From the NCBI RefSeq assembly GCF_002741075.1, contig NZ_CP016634.1, positions 1,008,501 through 1,072,500 of the forward strand: a stretch of 64,000 bases of DNA. The letters are read 5' to 3'. The notes below the pieces were generated by a model that was given only the letters and a program-made list of their open reading frames with translations, made no database searches and was not told the DNA's origin. Positions 9,347 through 18,924 of the stretch are shown here, piece by piece; within the stretch, counting starts at the first letter, position 1, and every line of letters starts with the position of its first letter. Origin of the DNA: Pseudomonas putida. Its GTDB lineage: Bacteria > Pseudomonadota > Gammaproteobacteria > Pseudomonadales > Pseudomonadaceae. Made by a program: the position numbers and the translations under genes.

Positions 9347-10257
9347 AGCCGATGATCCCGACTGTGTTGCTGTTGGCCTTAGGCAACGTCCAGGCTGCCC
9401 CTATCGCCATGGAAGACCAATCCCAGCTCAAAGTGCCCGGCAGCCAGGCACCTGCGGTGTTCGCGCCGCCCTCAGAGCGTGACCTGCCTGACAACGCGTT
9501 CGGCAAGATGGTCCGCGAGGGCCATGCACTGTTCGTCGATACCCGCCGGCTGATGCCTGAAGCGGTCGGTAACGGCATGAACTGCAGCAACTGCCACTTG
9601 GACCAAGGGCGTCTGGCGCATTCCGCGCCGCTGTGGGGCGCCTATCCGATGTATCCGGCGTATCGCAAGAAAAACGACAAGGTCAACACCTTCGCCGAAC
9701 GCATCCAGGGCTGTTTCCAGTTCAGCATGAACGGCACGCCGCCGGCGGCCGACAGCCCACAGATGACCGCCCTCAGCGTGTATGCCTATTGGCTGTCGAC
9801 CCAGGCGCCGACGGGCGTGGAAACACCAGGGCGTGGTTACCCGGAAGTAGCCCCACCGGCCGGCGGCTATGACTTCAAGCGCGGCGAGCAGGTCTATGGC
9901 GAGCAATGTGCGATCTGCCATGGCGAGCAGGGCCAGGGCCAGAAAGTGGCAGGCGAGTATGTGATGCCACCCTTGTGGGGCAAGGACTCCTACAACTGGG
10001 GGGCTGGCATGCATCGGATCAATACGGCCGCGTCGTTCATCAAGCACAACATGCCCCTGGGCCGCGCCGGTAGCCTCAGCGACCAACAGGCCTGGGACGT
10101 GGCGGCCTGGATCAATCGCCATGAGCGGCCACAGGACCCACGGCTGGTGGACGGCTCGATCGAGAAGACCCGGGTGAAGTTCCATGCCAACGATGGCGTC
10201 AACCTGTATGGGCAAAAGGTTGACGGCGTGTTGATTGGGCAGGGCACCGGAGGCTGA
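9343..10257 (+). CDS. tsdA: Thiosulfate dehydrogenase (tetrathionate-forming), diheme
   Basis: 304 residues: a signal peptide (cleavage near VQA-AP) and two cytochrome c domains. The first has CSNCH and the TsdA hallmark GCFQFSMNG, whose Cys is the unusual axial heme ligand in this family. The second has CAICH followed by MPPLWG and NMPLG methionines as candidate ligands. TsdA oxidises two thiosulfate to tetrathionate in the periplasm and can run in reverse. The pairing with a c4-like tsdB by ATGA overlap supports the assignment. Confidence 0.87.
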   Translation: MKPMIPTVLLLALGNVQAAPIAMEDQSQLKVPGSQAPAVFAPPSERDLPDNAFGKMVREGHALFVDTRRLMPEAVGNGMNCSNCHLDQGRLAHSAPLWGAYPMYPAYRKKNDKVNTFAERIQGCFQFSMNGTPPAADSPQMTALSVYAYWLSTQAPTGVETPGRGYPEVAPPAGGYDFKRGEQVYGEQCAICHGEQGQGQKVAGEYVMPPLWGKDSYNWGAGMHRINTAASFIKHNMPLGRAGSLSDQQAWDVAAWINRHERPQDPRLVDGSIEKTRVKFHANDGVNLYGQKVDGVLIGQGTGG

Positions 10258-10353
10258 CACACGCCCCTGTCACACGCGTGACCTCGCGCTGTCACTGCCT
10301 TGCAACGGTGCCTGGGGTGCAATGGCCGCAATCTTCGACAAGGGGGCGCGGCC

Positions 10354-11715
10354 ATGGAACTCTGTGTGATCGGAGCGGGGTATGTGGGGTTGGTCACGGC
10401 GGCCTGTTTCGCCGAAATGGGCAACCGCGTGGTCTGTCTCGAGCGTGATCAGGCCCGCCTGGCGCAATTACGCCAGGGCCAGTGCCCGATCTACGAGCCC
10501 GGCCTGCAAGCGCTGCTGCAGGCCGGCATGGACAGCGGGTCGTTGAGTTTCAGCGACCATTGGGACCAGGCCCTGGCGCGCGCCGAGGTGGTCTTCATCG
10601 CCGTCGGTACGCCCAGCCAGGAGGACGGTTCGGCTGACCTGGATTACGTACTGGCGGTTGCCGATAGCCTCGGACGGCACCTTCCGCGCGCGTGCCTGGT
10701 GGTGAACAAATCGACGGTCCCGGTGGGCACCGCCGAGCGGGTCGCTCGACACATCGCCAGCGGCTTGCACGCGCGAGGTGCGCGGTTCGGCGTGCAGGTG
10801 GCGAGCAATCCGGAGTTTCTCAAGGAAGGCAGCGCCGTCGACGACTTCATGCGTCCGGACCGCGTCATCATCGGCAGCGACAGCGAGCAGGCCAGTCGGT
10901 GCCTGCAGCGTCTCTACAGCCCGTTCGTGCGCAACCGCGAGCGCGTGCTGCTGATGTCGCCGCGTGCGGCCGAGTTCAGCAAATATGCGGCAAATGCTTT
11001 CCTTGCAACGCGTATTTCATTCATCAACGAACTGGCCGGGCTCTGTGCGCACCTGGATGTGGACATCGAGCAGGTACGCCGTGGTATCGGCAGTGATACG
11101 CGTATTGGCAGTCACTTCATCTATGCCGGCTGCGGCTATGGCGGTTCGTGCTTCCCCAAGGACGTGCGCGCCTTGATCCACTGCGCCGAGCAGGCCGGAT
11201 ACCAACCCGCGATCCTGCAGGCAGTGCAGGCGCGTAACGAAGTGCAGAAGACCGTGCTGTTCGAAGCGCTGCATCAGCACTTCGGTGGTTTTCTGCGTGG
11301 GCGCACCGTGGCGATCTGGGGGTTGTCCTTCAAGCCCGGTACCGATGATGTGCGCGAGGCGCCCAGCTTGGTGCTGCTCGAGGCATTACTGGCCGCAGGC
11401 GTGCGGGTCCAGGCCTGCGACCCGGCGGCGATGGAGAGGGTTGCCGAGCGCTACCGGCACGCGACGGCCAGCGGCCAGTTGCGCCTCACTCAGGACCCCT
11501 ACGCCTGTGCCGAAGGCGCGGACGCGCTGGTGCTGGTGACGGAATGGAAGCAGTTCCGCCAGCCGGATTTTGCACGTGTGCGAGGGCTGATGCGCATGCC
11601 GGTGCTGTTCGATGGCCGCAATATTTACGATCCGTCGGAACTATCTACACTAGGTTATCTCTATCATGGCATCGGTCGGCCAGGGGCAGGGCATTGTAAG
11701 GTGACCGCCGCCTGA
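10354..11715 (+). CDS. ugd: UDP-glucose 6-dehydrogenase
   Basis: 453 residues. The N-terminal Rossmann domain has GAGYVGLVTAACFAEMG, the central domain has NPEFLKEGSAVDDF, and the catalytic Cys is in YGGSCFPKD. The C-terminal UDP-binding domain has GLSFKPGTDDVREAPS. It oxidises UDP-glucose to UDP-glucuronate with two NAD+, feeding exopolysaccharide or lipid A sugar pathways. The chosen ATG gives the family N-terminus exactly. galU, which makes its substrate, follows 48 bases later. GDP-mannose dehydrogenase is a relative, but the galU neighbour favours UDP-glucose. Confidence 0.93.
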   Translation: MELCVIGAGYVGLVTAACFAEMGNRVVCLERDQARLAQLRQGQCPIYEPGLQALLQAGMDSGSLSFSDHWDQALARAEVVFIAVGTPSQEDGSADLDYVLAVADSLGRHLPRACLVVNKSTVPVGTAERVARHIASGLHARGARFGVQVASNPEFLKEGSAVDDFMRPDRVIIGSDSEQASRCLQRLYSPFVRNRERVLLMSPRAAEFSKYAANAFLATRISFINELAGLCAHLDVDIEQVRRGIGSDTRIGSHFIYAGCGYGGSCFPKDVRALIHCAEQAGYQPAILQAVQARNEVQKTVLFEALHQHFGGFLRGRTVAIWGLSFKPGTDDVREAPSLVLLEALLAAGVRVQACDPAAMERVAERYRHATASGQLRLTQDPYACAEGADALVLVTEWKQFRQPDFARVRGLMRMPVLFDGRNIYDPSELSTLGYLYHGIGRPGAGHCKVTAA

Positions 11716-11763
11716 TTAGACTGCGCCGAACTCCACAGGCCCAGCCTTTGTTTAAGGATGTAT

Positions 11764-12603
11764 ATGATCAAAAAATGCTTGTTCCCGGCAGCCGGCTACG
11801 GCACCCGCTTCCTGCCTGCTACCAAAGCCATGCCCAAGGAAATGCTGCCGGTGGTCAACAAGCCACTGATCCAGTATGGCGTTGAAGAGGCGTTGGATGC
11901 AGGTCTGAGCGAGATCTCCATCGTCACCGGCCGCGGCAAGCGCGCCCTGGAAGACCACTTCGACATCAGCTATGAGCTGGAAAACCAGATCAAAGGCACC
12001 GACAAGGAAAAATACCTGGTCGGTATCCGCCGCCTGCTGGACGAGTGTTCCTTCTCCTACACCCGTCAGACCGAAATGAAGGGCCTGGGCCACGCCATTC
12101 TCACTGGCCGCCCACTGATCGGTGACGAGCCGTTCGCCGTGGTGCTGGCAGACGACCTGTGCGTCAACCCTGAAGGCGACGGCATCCTCACCCAGATGGT
12201 CAAGCTGTACAACCAGTTCCGTTGCTCGATCGTCGCCATCCAGGAAGTCGATCCGCAGGAAACCAACAAGTACGGTGTGATCGCGGGCGACATGATTCGC
12301 GATGACATCTACCGCGTCACCAACATGGTCGAGAAGCCCAAGCCGGAAGACGCACCGTCCAACCTGGCGATCATCGGTCGCTACATCCTCACCCCGGATA
12401 TCTTCGACATCATCCAGAGCACCGAGCCAGGCAAAGGCGGCGAAATCCAGATCACCGACGCGCTGATGAAGCAAGCCCAGGACGGCTGCGTGCTGGCCTA
12501 CAAGTTCAAGGGCAAGCGTTTCGACTGCGGTGGCGCCGAAGGCTACATCGAGGCGACCAACTTCTGCTTCGAGAACTACTACAAGACTGGCAAGGCGTAC
12601 TGA
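11764..12603 (+). CDS. galU: UTP-glucose-1-phosphate uridylyltransferase
   Basis: 279 residues. The nucleotidyltransferase signature [19 protein letters not shown] lies at the N-terminus; the sugar-binding motif [11 protein letters not shown] lies at mid-protein. It makes UDP-glucose from UTP and glucose-1-phosphate. The start at 11764 has AAGGA at six bases; an ATG six bases upstream overlaps that site and is less likely. It works directly upstream of the preceding ugd gene in the pathway and ends at a strong terminator. Confidence 0.96.
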   Translation: MIKKCLFPAAGYGTRFLPATKAMPKEMLPVVNKPLIQYGVEEALDAGLSEISIVTGRGKRALEDHFDISYELENQIKGTDKEKYLVGIRRLLDECSFSYTRQTEMKGLGHAILTGRPLIGDEPFAVVLADDLCVNPEGDGILTQMVKLYNQFRCSIVAIQEVDPQETNKYGVIAGDMIRDDIYRVTNMVEKPKPEDAPSNLAIIGRYILTPDIFDIIQSTEPGKGGEIQITDALMKQAQDGCVLAYKFKGKRFDCGGAEGYIEATNFCFENYYKTGKAY

Positions 12604-12622
12604 TCCGTCCGTGCTGGTACGA

Positions 12623-12648
12623 AAGCCACCCCTCGGGGTGGCTTTTTT
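12623..12648 (+). terminator. Rho-independent terminator after galU
   Basis: The stem AAGCCACCCC pairs with GGGGTGGCTT, followed by a run of T residues. It sits 20 bases after the galU stop. Confidence 0.9.
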
Positions 12649-12701
12649 GTTCCCGGCGAATAACGGCGGTATGCTGGTCGCCAGCCAAGGAGACTGAATA
12701 C

Positions 12702-14057
12702 ATGGCCTACGATTTTGATCTGTTCGTGATTGGCGCCGGTTCCGGCGGTGTACGCGCGGCGCGTTTCGCCGCAGGCTTCGGTGCCAAGGTGGCCGTGGCC
12801 GAAAGTCGCTACCTGGGCGGCACCTGTGTCAACGTCGGTTGCGTACCGAAAAAGCTGCTGGTGTACGGCGCCCATGTGGCCGATGAGCTTGAGCAGGCCG
12901 CCGGTTTTGGCTGGACGCTGGAAGAAGGGCACTTCGACTGGGGTACCTTGATCGCCAACAAGAACCGGGAGATCGAGCGCCTCAACGGTATCTACCGCAA
13001 CCTGCTGGTCAACAGCGGCGTGACCTTGTTGCAAGGGCATGCCTACATCACTGGTGCCCATGAGGTCGAAGTCGAAGGCCAGCGGTACAGCGCCGAACAT
13101 ATTCTCATTGCCACCGGTGGCTGGCCGCAGGTGCCGGACATTCCAGGCAAGGAGCTGGCGATCACCTCCAACGAGGCGTTCTACCTCAAGGAACTGCCGC
13201 GTCGCGTGCTGGTGGTCGGCGGCGGCTACATCGCCGTGGAGTTTGCCGGCATCTTCCAAGGCCTGGGCGCCGATACCACGCTGCTGTACCGCGGTGATCT
13301 GTTCCTGCGCGGCTTCGATGGCTCGGTGCGTACCCACCTCAAGGAAGAGCTCCAAAAACGTGGCCTGGATCTTCAGTTCAACGCCGATATCCAGCGCATC
13401 GACCAGCAGGACGATGGCAGCCTCAAGGCGACCCTCAAGGATGGTCGCGAGCTGATCGCCGATTGCGTGTTCTACGCAACCGGGCGGCGCCCGATGCTGG
13501 ACAACCTGGGGCTGGAAAACACCGGTGTCGAACTCGATGCCCGTGGCTTCATCCGGGTGGACGAGCAGTACCAGACCACCGAGCCCTCGATCATCGCCAT
13601 CGGTGATGTGATCGGTCGCGTTCAGCTCACCCCAGTGGCCTTGGCCGAAGGCATGGCGGTGGCACGTCGCCTGTTCAAGCCCGAGCAATACCGAGCGGTG
13701 GACTACCAGAACATCCCTACCGCCGTGTTCAGCCAGCCGCCGATCGGCACGGTGGGCCTGACCGAGGAGCAGGCGCTTGAGGCCGGGCACAAGGTTCAGA
13801 TCTTCGAAAGCCGCTTCCGCGCCATGAAACTGACCCTGACGGACATTCAGGAAAAGACCTTGATGAAACTGGTGGTCGATGCCGAGACCGACAAGGTCCT
13901 GGGCTGCCACATGGTCGGGCCGGATGCCGGGGAGATCATCCAAGGCCTGGGTGTGGCCCTGAAAGCCGGCGCAACCAAGCAGCAGTTCGACGAAACCATC
14001 GGCGTGCACCCGACGGCCGCCGAAGAGTTCGTGACGATGCGCACGGCAACACGCTGA
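12702..14057 (+). CDS. gor: Glutathione-disulfide reductase
   Basis: 451 residues of the class I pyridine-nucleotide disulfide reductase family. The FAD motif is [14 protein letters not shown], the redox-active pair is in [13 protein letters not shown], the NADPH domain motif is [14 protein letters not shown], and the C-terminal dimer motif [12 protein letters not shown] carries the active-site His-Glu. It reduces glutathione disulfide with NADPH in the cytoplasm. Stands alone between terminators. Confidence 0.96.
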   Translation: MAYDFDLFVIGAGSGGVRAARFAAGFGAKVAVAESRYLGGTCVNVGCVPKKLLVYGAHVADELEQAAGFGWTLEEGHFDWGTLIANKNREIERLNGIYRNLLVNSGVTLLQGHAYITGAHEVEVEGQRYSAEHILIATGGWPQVPDIPGKELAITSNEAFYLKELPRRVLVVGGGYIAVEFAGIFQGLGADTTLLYRGDLFLRGFDGSVRTHLKEELQKRGLDLQFNADIQRIDQQDDGSLKATLKDGRELIADCVFYATGRRPMLDNLGLENTGVELDARGFIRVDEQYQTTEPSIIAIGDVIGRVQLTPVALAEGMAVARRLFKPEQYRAVDYQNIPTAVFSQPPIGTVGLTEEQALEAGHKVQIFESRFRAMKLTLTDIQEKTLMKLVVDAETDKVLGCHMVGPDAGEIIQGLGVALKAGATKQQFDETIGVHPTAAEEFVTMRTATR

Positions 14058-14077
14058 TCGCGCCTTTTCCGTTCCTG

Positions 14078-14103
14078 CATGGCCTCGCCGCGACGAGGCC
14101 ATG
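14078..14103. terminator. Hairpin after gor
   Basis: A ten-base perfect stem, CATGGCCTCG with CGAGGCCATG, and a six-base loop. It lacks a clear T run, so termination is likely but not certain. Confidence 0.5.
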
Positions 14104-14109
14104 ATTCTT

Positions 14110-14148
14110 ACTTACCAGTTGAGACTTTCATCTACATGACTGGTAAGT
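14110..14148. promoter_or_regulatory. Inverted repeat upstream of the fimbrial operon
   Basis: Perfect ten-base arms ACTTACCAGT (14110-14119) and ACTGGTAAGT (14139-14148), separated by 19 bases. They lie about 110 bases before the pilin gene. The wide spacing suits a dimeric DNA-binding protein spanning two helical turns better than a terminator. The regulator is unknown. Confidence 0.45.
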
Positions 14149-14255
14149 CATCCGACATCTTGTTCCTGGGACCTTGCTGATACTGCGCCTACGTCCGGCA
14201 ACCGGACGCAGCCTGACACGTGTCAGAGCTTTACATCAGCAATCAGAAGGTGATC

Positions 14256-14786
14256 ATGAACAAACTTTCCAAAGCCTTGTGCGCAGCCTGTGGCAGCGCG
14301 CTTCTCTATGCCGGCATCGCGCAGGCGGATCACGGCGAAATCAGCTTCAGTGGCCAAGTGCTTGCGCCGACCTGCATCGTCAATGGCGGCAATGGCAACC
14401 TGCCGGTCAGCCTGCCGGACGTCAATGCGACGTTGCTCTCTCGGCCTGGGCAGGTGGCCGGGCAAACGTCCTTCCAACTGCGCTTGACCAACTGCGCCCC
14501 AACCGTAAGCCGAGTCTCGACCTACTTCGAACCGGGGCCGAGCATCAGTCCTGAAGGCAGGCTCATCGTGGATGCCGGCGGCAGTCGCAATGTCCAGATA
14601 GAGCTGCTCAACAGCAGCCTCGCACCGATGGACCTGTTGGCCGCAAAACGCAGCCAGCGCTCCCAGCTGGTGCAGGTCGTCGGTGGCAACGCCACGCTCG
14701 ACTATCACGCGCGTTACTACGCGACCGGAGCCGCTACGCCAGGGCTGGTTTCCACCCGCGTCCAGTATTCGCTCGATTACCTCTGA
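14256..14786 (+). CDS. Fimbrial major subunit (type 1-like pilin)
   Basis: 176 residues: a signal peptide (about residues 1-24, ending AQA), then a chaperone-usher pilin domain. HGEISFSGQVLAPTCIV is the typical N-terminal strand with the first Cys, LTNCAP is the second Cys that forms the pilin disulfide, and YYATGAATPG and VQYSLDYL are the C-terminal strands used for donor-strand complementation. The GAAGGTGATC ribosome site fixes ATG 14256. Chaperone and usher genes follow in the same direction. Confidence 0.88.
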   Translation: MNKLSKALCAACGSALLYAGIAQADHGEISFSGQVLAPTCIVNGGNGNLPVSLPDVNATLLSRPGQVAGQTSFQLRLTNCAPTVSRVSTYFEPGPSISPEGRLIVDAGGSRNVQIELLNSSLAPMDLLAAKRSQRSQLVQVVGGNATLDYHARYYATGAATPGLVSTRVQYSLDYL

Positions 14787-14845
14787 GCTTCCTCGGGCAG
14801 GCGTCAGCGCCTGCCCTCGCTGCCATTCACAGAAGTAGGCATTCG

Positions 14846-15580
14846 ATGTTCGTTCAACTCAACGCTCTCAGGCGCTGGGCGCTGCTGGCTATATGGCTGT
14901 CCTGCGCCGATGCGAGTGCCAGCGTGGTCATTTCCAGTACACGTGTCGTCTATCCGGCCGACCAGACCGAAATCACCCTTAAACTCAGCAATGAAGGGCG
15001 CAACCCGTCCCTGGTCCAGGCCTGGATCGATGAGGGGCCTGCCCAGACGGATGCCCAGACGCTACAGGCTCCGTTCAGCCTGGTGCCCTCGCTGTTTCGT
15101 CTGGACCCTGGCAAAGGGCAGAGCCTGAGGCTGTTCCATACGGGTGAAACGATGCCCGAGGACCGTGAGAGCCTGTACTGGCTCAATGTGCTCGACGTCC
15201 CACCCAAAGGCGCGGGCAACAGTCTTCAGGTTTCCCTACGTACCCGTATCAAGCTGTTCTATCGCCCTACGAAGTTGCCGGGCAATGTCGCAGAAGCGCA
15301 TCAGACCTTGCGCTGGCGTGTCCTGCGCCATGGGGGCGGCGGGGTATTGCAGGCAGACAACCCCAGCCCGTACTTCGTCAATCTGGCCAAGTTGGAGGTG
15401 CACCAGGGGAGTCAGGTGCTCGACCTCGAGCCGGGCCACATAGCCCCTTTCTCGAACACTCGATTCAACGCGCCAGGCTTGAAGGTTGGCGGCGCCGTCG
15501 AGGTGCGCTACGCGTTCATCGATGACTACGGTGCGGTTCATGAGCGGCCAGAGGCCGTGAGCCTCGAGTGGACGAACTGA
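14846..15580 (+). CDS. Periplasmic fimbrial chaperone (PapD family)
   Basis: 244 residues: a signal peptide, then two immunoglobulin-like domains. VVISSTRVVYPADQTEITLKL contains the conserved Arg of the subunit-binding cleft. FRLDPGKGQSLRLF and YWLNVLDVPP are PapD-family signatures, and RTRIKLFYRP carries the cleft Lys. It folds pilin subunits in the periplasm and delivers them to the usher. It lies 59 bases after the pilin gene and 9 before the usher gene. Confidence 0.92.
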   Translation: MFVQLNALRRWALLAIWLSCADASASVVISSTRVVYPADQTEITLKLSNEGRNPSLVQAWIDEGPAQTDAQTLQAPFSLVPSLFRLDPGKGQSLRLFHTGETMPEDRESLYWLNVLDVPPKGAGNSLQVSLRTRIKLFYRPTKLPGNVAEAHQTLRWRVLRHGGGGVLQADNPSPYFVNLAKLEVHQGSQVLDLEPGHIAPFSNTRFNAPGLKVGGAVEVRYAFIDDYGAVHERPEAVSLEWTN

Positions 15581-15589
15581 GGTGGGCCC

Positions 15590-18034
15590 ATGAGTCGCGG
15601 GACGTTCATCGGCAGCTTGCCCGGGTGCTTGGTTGCCAGCCTGGGGATGGGGCCGGCCACGGCGATCGAGTTTGACGCAGGGTTGCTCAGGCAAGGGTCG
15701 TCACTGGACTTGCGCCGTTTCGAGGGGGAAGCCGTCGTTCCGCAAGGGCATTTCACGTTGGATGTTGTACTCAACCAGCAATGGAAAGGTCGGTTACCGG
15801 TCTTGTTGAAGAGTCAATCACCCGGTGACCAGGCAACACCTTGCTACAGCGAGGGCTTGTTGGAGCGTCTGGGCCTGGATCTGCAATCCTTGGCCAGCGA
15901 TACCCTGCAACGCCTCAAGAAGGATGGCGGCTGCCTGGCACTGTCTGAGTTACAAGTGCCCGCCAGCGAGACACTGGATTTTGGCGCATTGCGGTTGGAT
16001 CTGGTGGTGGCGCAACAGGTTCTAAGCCGTCAATCCGACGGCCACTTTCCTGCGGATCAGTGGGACAGTGGGGTGAGCGCGGGTTTTATCGATTACCGAT
16101 TCAACCGCTATCAACAGAATGCCTTGCAGCAGGGCGGTCGTACTCGTCAAGAGTTCCTGGGCCTGCGCATGGGGTTGAACACAGGTGATTGGTACTGGCG
16201 TCACGAGGGGCGCTGGCAAGGGGGGGACACAGGCGCTTCGTACTACCAGGCGGGTGGATTGTCGGTCAGGCGGGATATCCCAAAGTGGTCGTCGCAAGTG
16301 ACACTCGGTGATAGCTACAGCCGTGGCGACGTTTTTGATGCCAGTGCGTTACGGGGCGTGTTGTTGAACAATGACGAGCGCATGCTCCCGCACGCCCAGC
16401 GCGGTTTTTCCCCCGTGGTCAGCGGTGTGGCCAACAGCACGGCGTTGCTGAGCATCCGCCAGCGCGGTGTGCTGGTGCACGAGTCGACGGTCGCCCCTGG
16501 CCCTTTCGAAATCGATGACCTCTACGCCAGCGGTCTGAACGACGATCTTGAGGTCACCCTGCGCGAGGCCGATGGCGATGTGCGTACCTTCTTCGTGCCG
16601 AGCCAGGCCGCGCCGCTTGCCTTGCGTCCGGGAAGCAAGCGGTTCGAGTTCGGTGCGGGTGTCTGGCGCGACGAGCTGGGGCAGACAGGGCCAGGTCACC
16701 TGCAGGGGAGTTGGCAGCAAGGGCTGAACAATCACCTGAGTCTGCATGGCGGTGGCTGGTTGGCCACCGATTATCTGGCCAGTGCCATGGGGGTCGCGAT
16801 CAATAGTGGCTTTGGCGCTGTCGGCCTGACCGGCTACCACAGCCGCGTTTCGCTGGACCGGGACGTTGCAGGGCAGGCCTGGCGGATAAGCTGGCGACAC
16901 AGGCTCGCCGCGTGGGGTACCGACGTTGGCGCGACCTTGATGCAAAGCGAGGGTTACTATCGTTTCGATGATTTTGCTCAGGCGAACCAGGGCCAGTCGC
17001 TGGTCTCCGCGCGTCGACGTGTCGGGCTCACCCTCAACCAGCCGCTGGGCTCGCAAGGAGGTCGTCTGGCGCTGACGGCCGGTTGGGGGCAGGGCGCAGA
17101 CAACCACAACAGCTACAGTCTGGGCTACAACAACCATCTGGGAAAACTCAACTACGGGCTGCGGCTCAGCCGTGAACGGCGACCTTCTGGCCAGGCGCTC
17201 GATAGGTTCACGTTCACGGCCAGCCTGCCGCTTGGGGAGCGGCGGCGTGCTTCGTTGAGCAGTGGAATGACGGTGGACTCGCAGGGGCTCGGCCGTTCGA
17301 ATGTGCGTTGGCGTACAACGGCTGGGGAGCGTGAGCAATGGGGGTATGGCCTGGCCGCCGTGCGTCAGGAAGGGCCTCGGGGTGGGGCGGGGTTCGATGC
17401 CAATCTGCTGCATCGTGGCTCGTTTGGCGAACTGAGCGCCTCGTTCGCCGATCGGCACACTCATCGTCAAGCCACGCTGGGCGCCCAAGGGGCGCTGGTT
17501 GCCCATCCGGGGGGCTTGTCCCTGGCGCCGCCTTTGGGTGAAAGCTTTGCCATCGTCCATGCGCCGGGCGCGAATGCGGCGCGGCTTCGCCAGCATCCTC
17601 AAATACGCCTCGATGAGCGCGGGTTCGCGGTGGTGCCTGCGTTGCTGCCTTATGGCCTGAACACGGTGGAGCTCGACCCGAAGGGTATGTCCACGGATGT
17701 CGAACTGCAACTCACTGGCCAGTCGGTGGTGCCTCGGTCAGGTGCGGCGAGTTGGTTGCACTATCCGACCCGTAGCGGTCATCCACTGATGCTGCATGCG
17801 CTCAAGGAGGATGGACAGGCACTGCCCTTCGGTGCATTGGTGCTGGATGAGGTAGGCAGTGAGCGAGGCATGGTCGGCCAGGGCAGCCGCCTGCATGTGC
17901 GGGGCGACGGGCAGCGAGGCCGGCTCAAGGTGATCTGGGGGGAGGCGAGTGATCAACAGTGCTGGCTGGACTATAGCGCCAATCCCAGTGGGAGGCTCGA
18001 AGCGTCGTCATGCGCAACGGTCGGCCCGTCTTAG
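15590..18034 (+). CDS. Outer-membrane fimbrial usher (PapC/FimD family)
   Basis: 814 residues: a signal peptide; an N-terminal chaperone-binding domain (FDAGLLRQGSSLDLRRFEG); a 24-strand pore with a plug (RGFSPVVSGVANSTALLSIRQ and PGPFEIDDLY are usher hallmarks); and C-terminal domains ending in a Cys pair (QQCWLDY, SSCATV). It secretes and assembles the pilus. It ends the operon: no tip adhesin gene follows before ahpC. GAGGTGGG lies just upstream of ATG 15590. Confidence 0.93.
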   Translation: MSRGTFIGSLPGCLVASLGMGPATAIEFDAGLLRQGSSLDLRRFEGEAVVPQGHFTLDVVLNQQWKGRLPVLLKSQSPGDQATPCYSEGLLERLGLDLQSLASDTLQRLKKDGGCLALSELQVPASETLDFGALRLDLVVAQQVLSRQSDGHFPADQWDSGVSAGFIDYRFNRYQQNALQQGGRTRQEFLGLRMGLNTGDWYWRHEGRWQGGDTGASYYQAGGLSVRRDIPKWSSQVTLGDSYSRGDVFDASALRGVLLNNDERMLPHAQRGFSPVVSGVANSTALLSIRQRGVLVHESTVAPGPFEIDDLYASGLNDDLEVTLREADGDVRTFFVPSQAAPLALRPGSKRFEFGAGVWRDELGQTGPGHLQGSWQQGLNNHLSLHGGGWLATDYLASAMGVAINSGFGAVGLTGYHSRVSLDRDVAGQAWRISWRHRLAAWGTDVGATLMQSEGYYRFDDFAQANQGQSLVSARRRVGLTLNQPLGSQGGRLALTAGWGQGADNHNSYSLGYNNHLGKLNYGLRLSRERRPSGQALDRFTFTASLPLGERRRASLSSGMTVDSQGLGRSNVRWRTTAGEREQWGYGLAAVRQEGPRGGAGFDANLLHRGSFGELSASFADRHTHRQATLGAQGALVAHPGGLSLAPPLGESFAIVHAPGANAARLRQHPQIRLDERGFAVVPALLPYGLNTVELDPKGMSTDVELQLTGQSVVPRSGAASWLHYPTRSGHPLMLHALKEDGQALPFGALVLDEVGSERGMVGQGSRLHVRGDGQRGRLKVIWGEASDQQCWLDYSANPSGRLEASSCATVGPS

Positions 18035-18172
18035 GAATCAAAGCATCTATTGAGTCCTGAGACTTATAGCCAAAACCAATCACAAGCATGAGGTTTGCCA
18101 ATGAGCCTTTATCGGAACAGGCGGTTAGGATTCTCTCCGTCAACTGATTTCAACCCATGAAGGAGCGTCTCC

Positions 18173-18736
18173 ATGCCTATCATCAACAGCCAGGTCAAAC
18201 CGTTCAACGCGACTGCCTACCACAAGGGCGAATTCGTCCAGGTCAGCGAAGCCGACCTCAAAGGCAAGTGGTCTGTCGTGTTCTTCTACCCAGCTGACTT
18301 CACTTTCGTTTGCCCGACCGAGCTGGGTGACCTTGCTGACAACTACGCCGAGTTCCAGAAACTGGGCGTGGAAATCTACGGCGTGTCCACCGACACCCAC
18401 TTCACCCACAAAGCCTGGCACGACACTTCGGACACCATCGGCAAGATCCAGTACCCGCTGATCGGTGACCCGACCCACGTCATCGCCCGCAACTTCGACG
18501 TGCTGATCGAAGAAGCCGGTCTGGCTGATCGCGGTACCTTCGTGATCAACCCGGAAGGTCAGATCAAAATCGTCGAAATCAACGACGGCGGCGTAGGCCG
18601 TGACGCCAGCGAACTGCTGCGCAAGGTCAAGGCTGCCCAGTACGTCGCTGCTCACCCAGGCGAAGTCTGCCCGGCCAAGTGGAAAGAAGGCGAAGCCACC
18701 CTGGCTCCGTCCCTGGACCTGGTCGGCAAGATCTGA
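18173..18736 (+). CDS. ahpC: Alkyl hydroperoxide reductase, peroxiredoxin subunit
   Basis: 187 residues of a typical 2-Cys peroxiredoxin. The peroxidatic Cys is in DFTFVCPTE (about residue 47) and the resolving Cys in GEVCPAKW (about 166). It reduces hydrogen peroxide, organic peroxides and peroxynitrite, and is recycled by AhpF. AAGGAG precedes the start. Codon choice is highly biased, as expected for an abundant protein. The 138-base upstream region has no clean OxyR site that I can see. Confidence 0.97.
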   Translation: MPIINSQVKPFNATAYHKGEFVQVSEADLKGKWSVVFFYPADFTFVCPTELGDLADNYAEFQKLGVEIYGVSTDTHFTHKAWHDTSDTIGKIQYPLIGDPTHVIARNFDVLIEEAGLADRGTFVINPEGQIKIVEINDGGVGRDASELLRKVKAAQYVAAHPGEVCPAKWKEGEATLAPSLDLVGKI

Positions 18737-18859
18737 TTTTCGCCCGATAAGCGCCTGCGCGACGACCATGCTGCGCAGGTACTTCTCGAACGAAAATCCG
18801 CCGATGTGCATGTCGTGGGCGGTAGCCAGCCGCCAAAGCTGAAGTAGCAACCGCCCCGT

Positions 18860-18893
18860 AAAAACGCCCGGGCGCTATCGCCTGGGCGTTTTT
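18860..18893 (+). terminator. Terminator between ahpC and ahpF
   Basis: A 15-base stem with one G-T pair (AAAAACGCCCGGGCG with CGCCTGGGCGTTTTT) and a four-base loop, ending in a T run. It lies between ahpC and ahpF and would reduce ahpF expression relative to ahpC. Confidence 0.85.
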
Positions 18894-18924
18894 GTATCCG
18901 AGTTTTGAAAAAGGAATCGCCCGT

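Noticed and set aside
12579..14102. 507-codon open frame opposite gor
   Set aside because: Antisense to glutathione reductase, with no family-like motif.
16349..17710. 453-codon open frame opposite the usher
   Set aside because: Antisense shadow; the usher frame shows signature motifs throughout.
18035..18172. OxyR site upstream of ahpC
   Set aside because: CTAT and ATAG pieces occur, but their spacing does not fit the OxyR pattern.
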